A stretch of 64,000 nucleotides of DNA from UBA3946 sp002385755 (GTDB lineage Bacteria; Bacillota_I; Bacilli_A; ML615J-28; CAG-698). The stretch covers positions 62,001 to 126,000 of the forward strand of contig JBMNLX010000003.1 of the NCBI GenBank assembly GCA_050953085.1, in the 5' to 3' direction. The translations under genes were made by a program, and so were the position numbers. The number at the start of each line of letters is the position of its first letter. The first letter of the stretch is position 1. Shown here piece after piece: positions 18,254 through 26,765 of this stretch. Under the pieces are notes generated by a model. The model did not search any database and was not told the origin of the DNA. It saw only the letters and a program-made list of their open reading frames with translations.

Positions 18254-18949
18254 TTATAAATCTTTGTCTAAGAAAAATAATAAATTGAATGAAAAAAGCA
18301 ACACGATTAATAACAATGCATGGTATGGATGATAAGGAAAATTTCCTTCCGTATCGAGATAAAGTAAAAAACAGTTCAAAATACGGCCTAAACCTTCATT
18401 TTCCTCATTGGTGATTACTGAAAAAAGGTGGAGGAAAAAAACGAAAATAATAACATAATTATTTTTGAGGGCTTGATAAAACGCCAAGGCCGCCAAACCA
18501 TAGTAGACGGCGTAAATAAACAAACAAAAAAATGAAAAAACAACCCTTGCGTCAAAAACATATTTCGCATAAAAAGCGACCCCGGCAAAATTAAATAGCA
18601 AATACAAAAGCAAAACAAATCCCGCCTGTAACAATACTACCGTATGCAATTTCGTGGTAAAGTATTTTACCCGCGAGACATCGCAGGAAATTAGATAATA
18701 ATACTGGCTGTTTTTCGCGGAGAAGAAATCACAGACCAAGAATATTGACGAGAAAACGGTCATCGTTTTAACCGTTGTAAAAGATGTCCGAAAATAAATG
18801 GCGTTGTTTTCCCGGTAACCGAGCGCGGCGTCAACGGCGGCGGCGTTAATCGCGCAAACAAAAAAAGCGATGACGACGGCCGCCGTGAGAATCACGACCG
18901 CGCGTTTGTTCAATAGATAACTAAGATGACATTTGATTAAGGACATCAT
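18254..18949 (-). CDS. ABC-2-type membrane protein of an uncharacterised exporter
   Basis: 231 residues with about six hydrophobic segments (near 16-34, 55-75, 100-125, 135-160, 165-185, 205-225) and no recognisable enzyme motif. The gene overlaps the upstream ABC ATPase by 29 bases, so it is most likely the membrane half of the transporter. It is the last gene of a four-gene minus-strand operon with two extracytoplasmic proteins. The sequence is poorly conserved by eye; the substrate is unknown. Confidence 0.7.
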   Translation of the reverse strand: MMSLIKCHLSYLLNKRAVVILTAAVVIAFFVCAINAAAVDAALGYRENNAIYFRTSFTTVKTMTVFSSIFLVCDFFSAKNSQYYYLISCDVSRVKYFTTKLHTVVLLQAGFVLLLYLLFNFAGVAFYAKYVFDARVVFSFFCLFIYAVYYGLAALAFYQALKNNYVIIFVFFLHLFSVITNEENEGLGRILNCFLLYLDTEGNFPYHPYHALLLIVLLFSFNLLFFLDKDL

Positions 18950-19532
18950 CTTCCTCGCCAGCCAAAAGAATTATTTCATCGCCCGGATACAGATCGGGAT
19001 AGTGAGTGGAAATAATCAATGTCTTTCCCGCTTCGCGCAACCGTCGAACCAAGCTCAGGAAACGCGACCGCGACTCGGCGTCGAGCCCGCTCATCGGCTC
19101 GTCGAACAAGTACAGATCAACGTCGGAAAGAAGGGTTTGTATTATCAGGACTTTTTGGCGCATTCCTTTGGACAATTCCTTGATTTTCTTTGTCCCGTCA
19201 ACATTCCACTCTTCCAGTAAAGACATAATTTTCTCCCCGGCGGCGGCGGTTTTTTTGATTTTACCGATATTGGCAAGAAACGCGTACACGGTTACCGTCT
19301 CCGGCAGGGCGATTTTTTCCGGCAAAAACGCGTAGCGCGCCGGCGAGCGGTAGAACCTGCCCGCGGAAAAGCGAAGCAACCCGATAACGCCCTTAATTAA
19401 CGTTGTTTTCCCGCTGCCGTTTTCGCCGACCAAAAGGTAGATCTTCCCGCTTTCGAAACCTAAGGAAAGATTAGAAAAAACAGTTTTTCGCCGGTATTTT
19501 TTCGCGACTCCTCTCAGTTCAATAATTTTCAT
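18921..19532 (-). CDS. ABC transporter ATP-binding protein
   Basis: A 203-residue single nucleotide-binding domain. Walker A is LLVGENGSGKTTLIKG (about 32-47), the signature is ELSKGMRQK, Walker B is LYLFDEPMSGLD, and the switch His is in IISTHYPD. The short length and close pairing with a six-segment membrane protein fit an ABC-2 exporter. The start overlaps the upstream membrane-anchored gene by 14 bases, indicating coupled translation. Confidence 0.93.
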   Translation of the reverse strand: MKIIELRGVAKKYRRKTVFSNLSLGFESGKIYLLVGENGSGKTTLIKGVIGLLRFSAGRFYRSPARYAFLPEKIALPETVTVYAFLANIGKIKKTAAAGEKIMSLLEEWNVDGTKKIKELSKGMRQKVLIIQTLLSDVDLYLFDEPMSGLDAESRSRFLSLVRRLREAGKTLIISTHYPDLYPGDEIILLAGEEDDVLNQMSS

Positions 19533-20469
19533 AGGTGCGAAATTCTATATTCTGTAACGCTTTTAGCGATATCTCCCGCGTTTTAAAGAAAGTAAAATCA
19601 TCGCAGACGAGTCTCCGGGATTCGCCTGCGATCGTGTAATCGACTGCGATTCCGAACTTGTTCACGGGAAGCAGGCGGCGGTATTTCAACGGCAGTAAAA
19701 AGCACGCTCTTTCGCCGGCGGGAAGGCGGTAATTAAAAGCGGCGGCGGCGCCGTTAAAGTAATCATAAGCGTACCCCAGAATCAAATCAATCTCGCAATC
19801 GGGCCGGTATTCAAGCGCATCTGACGCGACCCGCTCGGAAAAGGAAAACGCGACGTCCGGCACGAGCGGGCTGATCGCGGTGATAAAGATATCGCTTTCC
19901 GTGTCGTTTTTAATACCGATATCGACCGCGGCTAGCGTTTTACGGCCGTCGAGAACGTTGACCAGGCCTTTGAGTTTCCGAACCGATAGACAATCGTCGA
20001 TAAAGGAGGCGACTTTATTGTAACTGAAAGAGCCGACCGGCAACCGCACGGAGGCGCCGCACCGGTAATTAATTGTAAGTTCAGCATCCGCGATTTCAAA
20101 AAAATACTCCGTCGTCGGATGGAAATCGATAAGAAACGTAAAATAATATAAGTAATAGGTATTATCGCCAAGCGGTAAAGAATCGCCGCTGAATTCCACG
20201 CTTTCAACCTTTAGTTTCAAGTATTCTCCGTCATCATTGGCAAGATACGCCTCCGTTATATTGCAATCCTCGCCCGCGAAGGATTTTTTCGTGTCGATTA
20301 AAATATCGAAGGTCACAAAATCATCCTCGCCGAGCAAACTGACGCTGTTATGCGCCCGCAAAACGGCGCCAATAGTTACCGTTCGCGCCATTGGGCGGCG
20401 CGTCGCCGCCCAAATGACGCAGCCCGCGAAAATAACCGCGAAAGCGCCCGCGTAGAGCCATTTTTTCAT
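19519..20469 (-). CDS. Membrane-anchored extracytoplasmic protein of the exporter operon
   Basis: 316 residues from the ATG that overlaps the upstream stop (ATGA) and follows GAGGAG; an upstream in-frame start at 20487 is less likely. The N-terminus MKKWLYAGAFAVIFAGCVIWAA is a signal/anchor; the Cys lies in a weak lipobox-like context. The rest is beta-rich with two similar-looking halves (about 30-140 and 145-260), suggesting tandem beta-sandwich domains. I recognise no family. Its position between a secreted protein and the ABC ATPase suggests a surface partner of the transporter. Confidence 0.65.
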   Translation of the reverse strand: MKKWLYAGAFAVIFAGCVIWAATRRPMARTVTIGAVLRAHNSVSLLGEDDFVTFDILIDTKKSFAGEDCNITEAYLANDDGEYLKLKVESVEFSGDSLPLGDNTYYLYYFTFLIDFHPTTEYFFEIADAELTINYRCGASVRLPVGSFSYNKVASFIDDCLSVRKLKGLVNVLDGRKTLAAVDIGIKNDTESDIFITAISPLVPDVAFSFSERVASDALEYRPDCEIDLILGYAYDYFNGAAAAFNYRLPAGERACFLLPLKYRRLLPVNKFGIAVDYTIAGESRRLVCDDFTFFKTREISLKALQNIEFRTYENY

Positions 20470-21098
20470 TCGAGCGGCTCCTCGCAAAGTTCGTAATATG
20501 CGGTGACGATATCAATATATTCCCAGGTGCCCTTTTTAATCAAGATCCCAAAAACATAATGCTTGCTCACGCCGTTCGTGACCAAAGCCTCGCCGGTGAT
20601 TTTATAAGTCAGGCGGGTGTAGGGTTTGACGACGACGGAAAAGGAATTGTCCTCAACCTTAGTGTGCGCGGTTTTTTTCGTGACCTCGCGCCGGTACTCC
20701 CCCTGCAATTTGCAATCGATTTGCTTTATTTTTGAACCGAAACTCCCGGATATGCTCCCCGTTGTTTTAACGCTCCTCTCGATATAATCGGTCTCCTTAA
20801 TGCTGTAATCAAATTTTATCGGGTCGGAAGTGCGGTTAACGCGCGCGAAGATTACTTCGCCGACATAATCGGCCTCGCTGTAGATATTCATAAAATGATG
20901 TTTCCATCCCCAAAAGCATCTCCTTCCCGTCGAGGCAAAAGCTTTATCCAGCTCGCTTGAAGTCATGTTGATAAGGAGTTTCCCCTTCTCTTTAAAGGTG
21001 AGTTCGGTGATATCGGGGTGGCCGGTTTTCGTATATGCGCCGACACTGAAATTCACGATAAAAATAGAAATAAAAATAACGATCAATGCTTTTTTCAT
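20466..21098 (-). CDS. Secreted protein of unknown function, first gene of the exporter operon
   Basis: 210 residues with a clear signal peptide (MKKALIVIFISIFIVNFSVGA) and no lipobox Cys. The mature part is beta-rich. Residues near 105-165 form a long alternating Ser/Thr stretch (TTGSISGSFGSK ... REVTKKTAHTKVEDNSFSVVV), a pattern that also occurs in the insertion region of aerolysin-type pore formers. That resemblance is only suggestive. The gene has a good AGGTG site and is followed by a membrane-anchored protein and an ABC exporter. The operon could export, process or protect against this protein. Confidence 0.6.
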   Translation of the reverse strand: MKKALIVIFISIFIVNFSVGAYTKTGHPDITELTFKEKGKLLINMTSSELDKAFASTGRRCFWGWKHHFMNIYSEADYVGEVIFARVNRTSDPIKFDYSIKETDYIERSVKTTGSISGSFGSKIKQIDCKLQGEYRREVTKKTAHTKVEDNSFSVVVKPYTRLTYKITGEALVTNGVSKHYVFGILIKKGTWEYIDIVTAYYELCEEPLE

Positions 21099-21145
21099 TA
21101 TTTCACCTCCGCCTATATATTATCTCCCGGCGGGGCTTTTCCGTC

Positions 21146-21178
21146 AAAAAAAAAGATTGCCGTCAACGCGCGGCAATC
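21146..21178 (-). terminator. Terminator after the Xaa-Pro peptidase gene
   Basis: GATTGCCG (21155-21162) pairs with CGGCAATC (21171-21178) across an eight-base loop. On the minus strand the stem is followed by a run of nine T. It overlaps the stop codon at 21163. Confidence 0.88.
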
Positions 21179-22416
21179 ATAAATCTTTCAATGTCTTCAA
21201 TTTCTTTAATAATGTTTTTGCTTAGGTTTACGGCGCCGGAATCCGTAATCAGGCAATTGTCTTCTATCCTGACGCCGATTCCTTCTTCCTCGATGTATAT
21301 CCCCGGCTCGATGGTAAGCGCCATTCCCGGTTTGAACTTAATCTCCGCCAATCCCGGGTCATGGGTATCGAGACCGATGAAATGCCCGATCGAATGATAA
21401 TAATATTTCTCCAAACCGCCCTCGAGCCCGAGACGCTTCACCGCGTCCGCGAGCAATTCCCGGGCGTAATCGTTTAGCTCTTTCCAGGTTAGGCCGGGCT
21501 TAAGATATTCGATGCATTTTTTATTAACGGCCAAAACTTCGGAATAAACTTCTTTTTGCCTTAAAGTAAAGCGGCCGGAGGCGGGAACGGTGCGGGTGAT
21601 ATCGCTCACGTAATAACCGTGACGCGCCCCCAAGTCGAAAAGCACCAAATCATCATCGCCGATAAGATCCGTTTTCGCTACGTAATGAAGAATCGTCGCG
21701 TTACGGCCGGCGGCCACGATGCTATCGAAAGCCAGGCTGTGGTTTTCGCGGTATTTAACGGCAAAATCAAAATACGCGTCAAGTTGGTACTCATACATTC
21801 CCGGGCGAGCGACCTTCAATATGTCCTCGATCCCTTTCCGCGTGACGTTAACCGCTTTTTCGATCGCCGCGATTTCTTCTTTTTCTTTAATCATCCGGAG
21901 GCCGATAATCGTTTCGCGGGCGTTCCGTACGCCAACCTCCGGGTATTTTTTCCCGAACTCGGAAGCAAACTCCAGCGCCCAGTTCGTATACCCGGGAAGA
22001 TTTCTTCTTTCCAAATTCAGACATAGATTACTGATACGGGCGGTATTAAGTCGCGTGGGATTGAATAAGGAATAGAGAAATCCCTCGAAAGCGTCAAGAT
22101 AACGAACGTCCTCGATCCCCGAGATTTCCCGCGCTTCCTCGATAAATAATTTGTTTCCCACCCATTTGCTTAGGACGGGGTCGTTTTCCTCGATAAAGAG
22201 TATTTCCCGGTTCTCAGCTCCGTTTTTTACCAAAGCGAGGATAACGTTGGCCTGGTCGACGCCTGTAAGGTAATAGAAATTCTTATCCACTTCAAAAGGA
22301 TATTCCTGATCGTCGCTTTTTTGCAAGGGGCGGCCCGAATAAAGCAGCGTCAGCGAATTATCGACCGCTTTTTTTAAATAACGTTCGCGATTTTTTACGA
22401 AAAAACTACTTTCCAT
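21163..22416 (-). CDS. Xaa-Pro aminopeptidase (M24B)
   Basis: Removes N-terminal residues next to proline. The 417 residues have an N-terminal creatinase-like domain (1-160) and the pita-bread metallopeptidase domain. Metal ligands are visible in order: LFDLGARHGYYVSDITRT (two Asp), YHSIGHFIGLDTHD (His), LTIEPGIYIE (Glu) and GVRIEDNCLIT (Glu). The start overlaps the end of the phosphohexomutase gene by 11 bases. It has a strong terminator downstream. Confidence 0.95.
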   Translation of the reverse strand: MESSFFVKNRERYLKKAVDNSLTLLYSGRPLQKSDDQEYPFEVDKNFYYLTGVDQANVILALVKNGAENREILFIEENDPVLSKWVGNKLFIEEAREISGIEDVRYLDAFEGFLYSLFNPTRLNTARISNLCLNLERRNLPGYTNWALEFASEFGKKYPEVGVRNARETIIGLRMIKEKEEIAAIEKAVNVTRKGIEDILKVARPGMYEYQLDAYFDFAVKYRENHSLAFDSIVAAGRNATILHYVAKTDLIGDDDLVLFDLGARHGYYVSDITRTVPASGRFTLRQKEVYSEVLAVNKKCIEYLKPGLTWKELNDYARELLADAVKRLGLEGGLEKYYYHSIGHFIGLDTHDPGLAEIKFKPGMALTIEPGIYIEEEGIGVRIEDNCLITDSGAVNLSKNIIKEIEDIERFMIAAR

Positions 22417-24094
22417 TTATATTCCCCGCTTCTTCGATTATTTTTATAACTTCCGCTTTCAAGGCGGCGATTTTCGCGAGCGCCTTTTCCGACGTATCGC
22501 CGTGCGCGGAAATATATACTTTGAGTTTCGGTTCGGTCCCGCTCGGACGCAACACGAGCCAATCGCCGTCGTTGAGATAATATTTGATGACGTCGGCTTG
22601 CGGGAGGGTTAGTTTCCCCGACTTGTATCCGGTGCGCTCACGCAGGAAATAGTCTTCTTTTGCGGCGACATCGTAGCCTGCCAAACTGTCGTATCGGGCG
22701 GTCCGGAAATGATTCATTATCGCCGCGATCCGCTTAAGCCCGGAAAGGCCCGCGAATTCGAGATTAATCAATTCGTCGCGATAATAACCGTACTCCGCGT
22801 CCAAATCCGCAAGCGCGTCGACTAAGGTTTTGCCTTGCAGGCGGTAATAATTTACCGTCTCCAAAATTATCGTCATTCCCTGAAACGCGTCTTTGTCGCG
22901 GGTGAAATCGCCCAACAGGTAGCCGTTTGATTCCTCGAACGCAAATAAAAACTCTTTGTCAAGCGGAGATAGCCCGGCGACTTTTTCCCCGATGTATTTG
23001 AACCCTGTCAGGGTTGACATCACCTCAACGTTATGACGGCGGGCAATCACGCTCGCGAGCTCGCCGGTCACAATCGTGTTGATAAGAAAGGCGCGTTTCG
23101 TTGTCTTCCGGTTTTCGACCAGGTATTTCATAACCAGGGCGCCCGTTTGATTGCCGCTCAGGAGGACATAGTCGCCCTTGTGACGAACAACCACGCCGAC
23201 GCGGTCGGCGTCGGGATCGGTGGCGACGCAAACGTCGGCGGCGAATTCCCGGGCGTATTTTATCGCCAAAGCGAATGTCGGCAATGTTTCCGGGTTCGGC
23301 GACGGCACGGTCGAAAAATCCGGATCGGGAATCATCTGTTCCTTGACGGGGATAAAATCATATCCCAGGGACTTAAGCAACTCTTTCCCCAGGTAGCCGG
23401 CGGCGCCGTGCAGGGGGGTGAAGACCACCCTAAGGCCTTCCTTGGATAAATCCGGCCGGAATTGCGCCGATTTCACTTTTTCCAAGTATTCGCGGTAAAC
23501 GGAGTCGTCCAAGTACTCGATTATCTTCTCGACCGCTAAATCATCAAAGTCGCGAACCGCGATTGCGAACGGGTCGGGAGCGGCGGCGATTTCCTCCGTC
23601 ACTCTCGCAGCTGCCGCGGGCAACAGCTGACAACCGGTGTCGTCGTAGACTTTATAGCCGTTATAAATCTTGGGGTTATGACTCGCGGTAATAACGATAC
23701 CGCCGCCTGTTTTCAAATGCCTAATCGCGAATGAAAGCACCGGGGTCGGGGTAATCGTTTTAAACAGATAAACCTTGATGCCAAGCGTCGCTAGCACGCG
23801 GGCCGACTCGCGGGCAAAAACGTCAGAGAGACGACGCGAGTCGTAAGCGATGACCGCCGTCCGGTTCTCCGACTGTTTCAGAAGGAAATTTCCGTAACCG
23901 TAATTCACTTTCCGTAACGTGTAAATGTTGATTCGGTTGGTTCCCGGCCCGATCAGGCCGCGGATCCCGCCGGTGCCAAAAGTTAAGTCGGCATAAAAAG
24001 CTTCTTTCAGCTCTTCCTCCGTCATATTTTGAAGTTCCGCGCGCAAATCTTTGTCAAGTTCGGGATAATCAAGCCATTTTTGAATAATATTCAT
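22406..24094 (-). CDS. Phosphoglucomutase/phosphomannomutase
   Basis: Interconverts hexose 1- and 6-phosphates, and so could link glycolysis to the glucose 1-phosphate used by GlgC and made by GlgP. The ATG at 24094 (after AAGGAGTG) gives 562 residues, the size of the Bacillota PgcA/ManB group; a longer frame to 24157 would overlap the upstream gene. Motifs: TFGTGGIRG, active-site VITASHNPKIYNGYK, metal loop ATDPDADRVGV, sugar loop FAFEESNGY, and phosphate loop RPSGTEPKLKVY. All five are intact. Confidence 0.95.
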   Translation of the reverse strand: MNIIQKWLDYPELDKDLRAELQNMTEEELKEAFYADLTFGTGGIRGLIGPGTNRINIYTLRKVNYGYGNFLLKQSENRTAVIAYDSRRLSDVFARESARVLATLGIKVYLFKTITPTPVLSFAIRHLKTGGGIVITASHNPKIYNGYKVYDDTGCQLLPAAAARVTEEIAAAPDPFAIAVRDFDDLAVEKIIEYLDDSVYREYLEKVKSAQFRPDLSKEGLRVVFTPLHGAAGYLGKELLKSLGYDFIPVKEQMIPDPDFSTVPSPNPETLPTFALAIKYAREFAADVCVATDPDADRVGVVVRHKGDYVLLSGNQTGALVMKYLVENRKTTKRAFLINTIVTGELASVIARRHNVEVMSTLTGFKYIGEKVAGLSPLDKEFLFAFEESNGYLLGDFTRDKDAFQGMTIILETVNYYRLQGKTLVDALADLDAEYGYYRDELINLEFAGLSGLKRIAAIMNHFRTARYDSLAGYDVAAKEDYFLRERTGYKSGKLTLPQADVIKYYLNDGDWLVLRPSGTEPKLKVYISAHGDTSEKALAKIAALKAEVIKIIEEAGNINGK

Positions 24095-24107
24095 TTCTTC
24101 ACTCCTT

Positions 24108-25277
24108 TTACGGTATATGTTCGCGATCGATTTTAATGATCGGGTATATGGAATCATCCGCCTCTCCGATTTTCTCGCGAATCTTATCGCGCAAATTATT
24201 CAAGTCCCCTTTATACTCGAACGGGATAACTACATCAAAAATCAACTCCGTCTTCCCGTCGCTCTTAATAATCTGGAAATCATGGAAAGAAAGCAAGGGG
24301 TCAATGTCGTTAAGCAAATTTTTCAGCAACCGGCGATACTTGTCGGTAAGCCGGCAATCGGGATTGACGGGATCCATATGAATCACCAAATCACAATCGA
24401 GTCTACTGGAAACCTCGCGCTCAATATTGTCAATCAACCGGTGGCTTTGGACGATATCGACGCGGCTGTCAATCTCGACATGCGCGGTAACGAATTTCTT
24501 CACCGGGCCGTATTGATGGATAACGAGATCATGAACCCCCAAAACGCCTTCATATTCCCGAATCGCCGCCAAAAGTTTTTCCGCGTATTCCGGGGAAGGC
24601 GCTTCGCCGATCAATTGCGAAACTGTTTTAAACACGAATCTCACGCCGTTAATAATAATAATCACCGACACGATCGCGCTCATATAGCCGTCCAGGTTCA
24701 CGCCGTAAAAAATCATGACTAAGCCGGTAACGAGTATTCCGGCGGTGGCGATAACGTCGTTCAAACTGTCGACGGCGGTCGCCATGAGCGCTTTCGACTG
24801 GATCAGCTTGCCGTTTTTACGATAAAAATAACTTTGCCAGATTTTCACGAGAACGGCAAACGCGAGCAAGGCGATAACCGGCCAGTTATAGTTAACTTCC
24901 CGCGGGTTGACGATTTTATCAACGGAAGCGAAAGCAATCAGCAACCCAACGGTAAAAATAAAAACGGCGACGAAAAGACCGGTCACGTATTCGATTCGCT
25001 GGTGGCCGAAGGGATGCTTCTTATCGGCGGGGAGCCCGGCCAGACGGAAACCGACAAAGGTAATAACCGACGTCGCGATATCGGATAAATTATTGATACC
25101 GTCGGCAACGATCGCGAGGCTGCCGATAACGAGACCCGTGGCAATCTTCACTGCCATCAGCAGAAAATTACTCACCATCCCGACGACGCCCGACAACTTT
25201 CCATACGCCAGGCGGACGTTTGCGTCCTGGTAGTTTTCATGATCCTTTATAAATAATTTTACAATTATTTTCCGCAT
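24108..25277 (-). CDS. Cation diffusion facilitator (metal efflux) protein
   Basis: 389 residues: about six membrane segments within 25-230, then a C-terminal cytoplasmic domain. The metal-site signatures are ADGINNLSDIATS in segment 2, HPFGHQRIEYV before segment 3, and AVDSLNDVIAT in segment 5. The usual HxxxD pair in segment 5 is replaced by a Ser/Asn/Asp arrangement, which argues for manganese or iron-type rather than zinc-type specificity. That is an inference. The gene precedes the phosphohexomutase by 13 bases. Confidence 0.92.
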   Translation of the reverse strand: MRKIIVKLFIKDHENYQDANVRLAYGKLSGVVGMVSNFLLMAVKIATGLVIGSLAIVADGINNLSDIATSVITFVGFRLAGLPADKKHPFGHQRIEYVTGLFVAVFIFTVGLLIAFASVDKIVNPREVNYNWPVIALLAFAVLVKIWQSYFYRKNGKLIQSKALMATAVDSLNDVIATAGILVTGLVMIFYGVNLDGYMSAIVSVIIIINGVRFVFKTVSQLIGEAPSPEYAEKLLAAIREYEGVLGVHDLVIHQYGPVKKFVTAHVEIDSRVDIVQSHRLIDNIEREVSSRLDCDLVIHMDPVNPDCRLTDKYRRLLKNLLNDIDPLLSFHDFQIIKSDGKTELIFDVVIPFEYKGDLNNLRDKIREKIGEADDSIYPIIKIDREHIP

Positions 25278-25325
25278 AATTATTATATATTCTACTCTAT
25301 TTTATCGGCAAATTCAAGCGATATT

Positions 25326-25356
25326 CAAAAAAATCCCCTAAAAGGGGGATTTTTTT
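25326..25356 (-). terminator. Terminator of the SHOCT-like operon
   Basis: AAAAAATCCCC-TAAAA-GGGGGATTTTTT forms a strong GC stem flanked by A and T runs, starting at the stop codon of the last gene of the four-gene operon. Its symmetry makes it potentially bidirectional. Confidence 0.88.
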
Positions 25357-25765
25357 ACTCGATATAGATGCGCACGGAATCGCCTTCTTTGGAATCCATG
25401 CTGACAATATTGCCGGTCGTGCCGGACTCGATGCATTGAAGAATTAAATCAATGTCGATAGCTTCGTTCGCGAAAGACGACCCTGAAAGCGTTTTGTCAA
25501 TGATGCCCTGGACATTCCCCATCTTAACCGCCGCTTTGATTAACGAAAGCGGTATAGTAACGTTGACATTATCGCCGTCGTGGCTTTTTGCCTCGATGTA
25601 GAGAAACTTCGCGGCGGCGCTTTTCAAATATTGCCCTTCGGTCATCGTCTTGCCATTAACCTCGATTTTCTTTTCATCGAGACTTTTGAGCAATTCGTTG
25701 GCTTCGCTCGCGGTAATGATACCCTGACTAAGCATATCCAAAATCTTCATTCTTTCTTCACTCAT
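25355..25765 (-). CDS. SHOCT-like/YvlB-type small protein
   Basis: 136 residues from the ATG at the right distance from GAGGAGG. The N-terminus carries the shared motif MKILDMLSQGIITASEANELLKSL. A conserved-looking segment near 55-80, FLYIEAKSHDGDNVNVTIPLSLIKAA, resembles the strand region of YvlB/LiaX-type proteins, where it reads LRIRV...VNV-LPL-L. A short acidic C-terminal region ends RIYIE. It is the last gene of the operon and overlaps the previous gene by eight bases. The function is unknown; relatives belong to envelope-stress operons. Confidence 0.72.
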   Translation of the reverse strand: MSEERMKILDMLSQGIITASEANELLKSLDEKKIEVNGKTMTEGQYLKSAAAKFLYIEAKSHDGDNVNVTIPLSLIKAAVKMGNVQGIIDKTLSGSSFANEAIDIDLILQCIESGTTGNIVSMDSKEGDSVRIYIE

Positions 25766-26042
25766 CATTTTCCTCCTCAAACATTCTGTTTAATTTTTCC
25801 GCAAATCCCTGCAGCGACTTTTTCACCATCGCTCCCGTTCTCTCGCCGATCATATCGAGCGATTCGTCGATTTTTTGAATCGCCTTATCAATCTTTGTTT
25901 TTGCGGCGATAATTTTTTCTTTTGCCTTTTCCGATAATTCCGGGTCATTCTCGGTTTCGACCGCGTCGAGCAAGCGCTCGGCTTCTTCGACGCTAATCAA
26001 GCCGTCTTTAACCATTTCCAATATTTTTCGCCGTTCTTCCAT
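25758..26042 (-). CDS. Small SHOCT-like helical protein
   Basis: 94 residues from the ATG six bases after GAGGT (two alternative starts lie three and six bases upstream). The N-terminal motif RRKILEMVKDGLISVEEAERLLDAV matches the other genes in this operon. The rest is almost entirely charged amphipathic helix (EKAKEKIIAAKTKIDKAIQKIDE) ending in MFEEENDE, consistent with a coiled coil. No membrane segment is present. It is probably a partner or adaptor for the neighbouring proteins. Confidence 0.65.
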   Translation of the reverse strand: MEERRKILEMVKDGLISVEEAERLLDAVETENDPELSEKAKEKIIAAKTKIDKAIQKIDESLDMIGERTGAMVKKSLQGFAEKLNRMFEEENDE

Positions 26043-26051
26043 CATCACACC

Positions 26052-26423
26052 TCATTTCAATTTTTTCAATAACTCGTTCGCTTCTTCAAAACTTATCTCG
26101 CGCCGCGACAACCGATCGAGAATTTCCTGTCTTTGCCCGGAAAGAGCGTCTTCATTGACGTCAAACCCGAGCGTCGCGAGCACTTCGTTAAGTATTTTCT
26201 TAACCGTCGGATAGGAAACGTTCATCTCTTTTTCCACCGCTTTAATATTTCCCTGGTTTTTTAAAAACATTATGACGAAAGCAAGCTGTTCCTTCGAAAG
26301 CTTGTTAATCGTCGGCAAAACGAAATCGCCGCTGATTTCCACGCCGCAACGTTTACAGTGCAGTTTTGAAATCATCAAATCAGCGCTACAGATCGGGCAC
26401 ACCGAAATAATTTCTTTTTTCAT
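26052..26423 (-). CDS. DUF2089-type zinc-ribbon/HTH protein with SHOCT-like tail
   Basis: 123 residues in three parts. An N-terminal zinc ribbon has two CxxC knuckles (CPIC and CKRC). A middle helix-turn-helix region includes FLKNQGNIKAVEKEMNVSYPTVKKILNEVL. The C-terminal motif is RREISFEEANELLKKLK. The first two parts match DUF2089, thought to be a transcriptional regulator. The tail is the same helix-hairpin found in the other three proteins of the operon. It is therefore the likely regulator, perhaps sensing its partners through the shared motif. Confidence 0.82.
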   Translation of the reverse strand: MKKEIISVCPICSADLMISKLHCKRCGVEISGDFVLPTINKLSKEQLAFVIMFLKNQGNIKAVEKEMNVSYPTVKKILNEVLATLGFDVNEDALSGQRQEILDRLSRREISFEEANELLKKLK

Positions 26424-26432
26424 ACTAACCTC

Positions 26433-26765
26433 TTAAAATATGCATATTTTTAGTTTTACTTTTATTTCTTTGCTTTCCATGCGAATCTTCACTTTTCCGG
26501 TGGGGATGGTTGAGTCCAGAATCATCCGCATAAATTCTTTATATTTATCTTCATCCATAAACCGCAAAAACAATTTCCCCAGTCCGATTGGGACGGGAAG
26601 CAAAAAAAACATACGGAGAAAAAAATTTAAAAACGGGTGGCCGGCGATGTTGATTCGCATCCGCACGAATCTCCCTTTTCTACTTTTTGTCCCGTAAAGG
26701 ATATCGTATCCTTCCTGCGGGGTTAACTTATTTGCTGCAATTTTTGCTAATACTTCTTTCCTCAT
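26433..26765 (-). CDS. Small basic SHOCT-like protein, first gene of the operon
   Basis: About 110 residues from the internal ATG (MRKEVLAKIAANKLTPQEGYDILYG). The N-terminus is a degenerate form of the motif shared by the three downstream genes. A hydrophobic stretch (FLNFFLRMFFLLPVPIGLGKLFL) sits where the last gene has its VNVTIPLSLIKAA strand, so it is probably part of the YvlB-like fold or a membrane-touching helix. The ribosome binding site is weak. Nine bases separate it from the DUF2089 gene. Confidence 0.6.
   Translation of the reverse strand: MRKEVLAKIAANKLTPQEGYDILYGTKSRKGRFVRMRINIAGHPFLNFFLRMFFLLPVPIGLGKLFLRFMDEDKYKEFMRMILDSTIPTGKVKIRMESKEIKVKLKICIF

Noticed and set aside
24095..24157. 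21-residue N-terminal extension of the phosphohexomutase
   Set aside because: It would overlap the upstream cation efflux gene, and the internal ATG follows AAGGAGTG.
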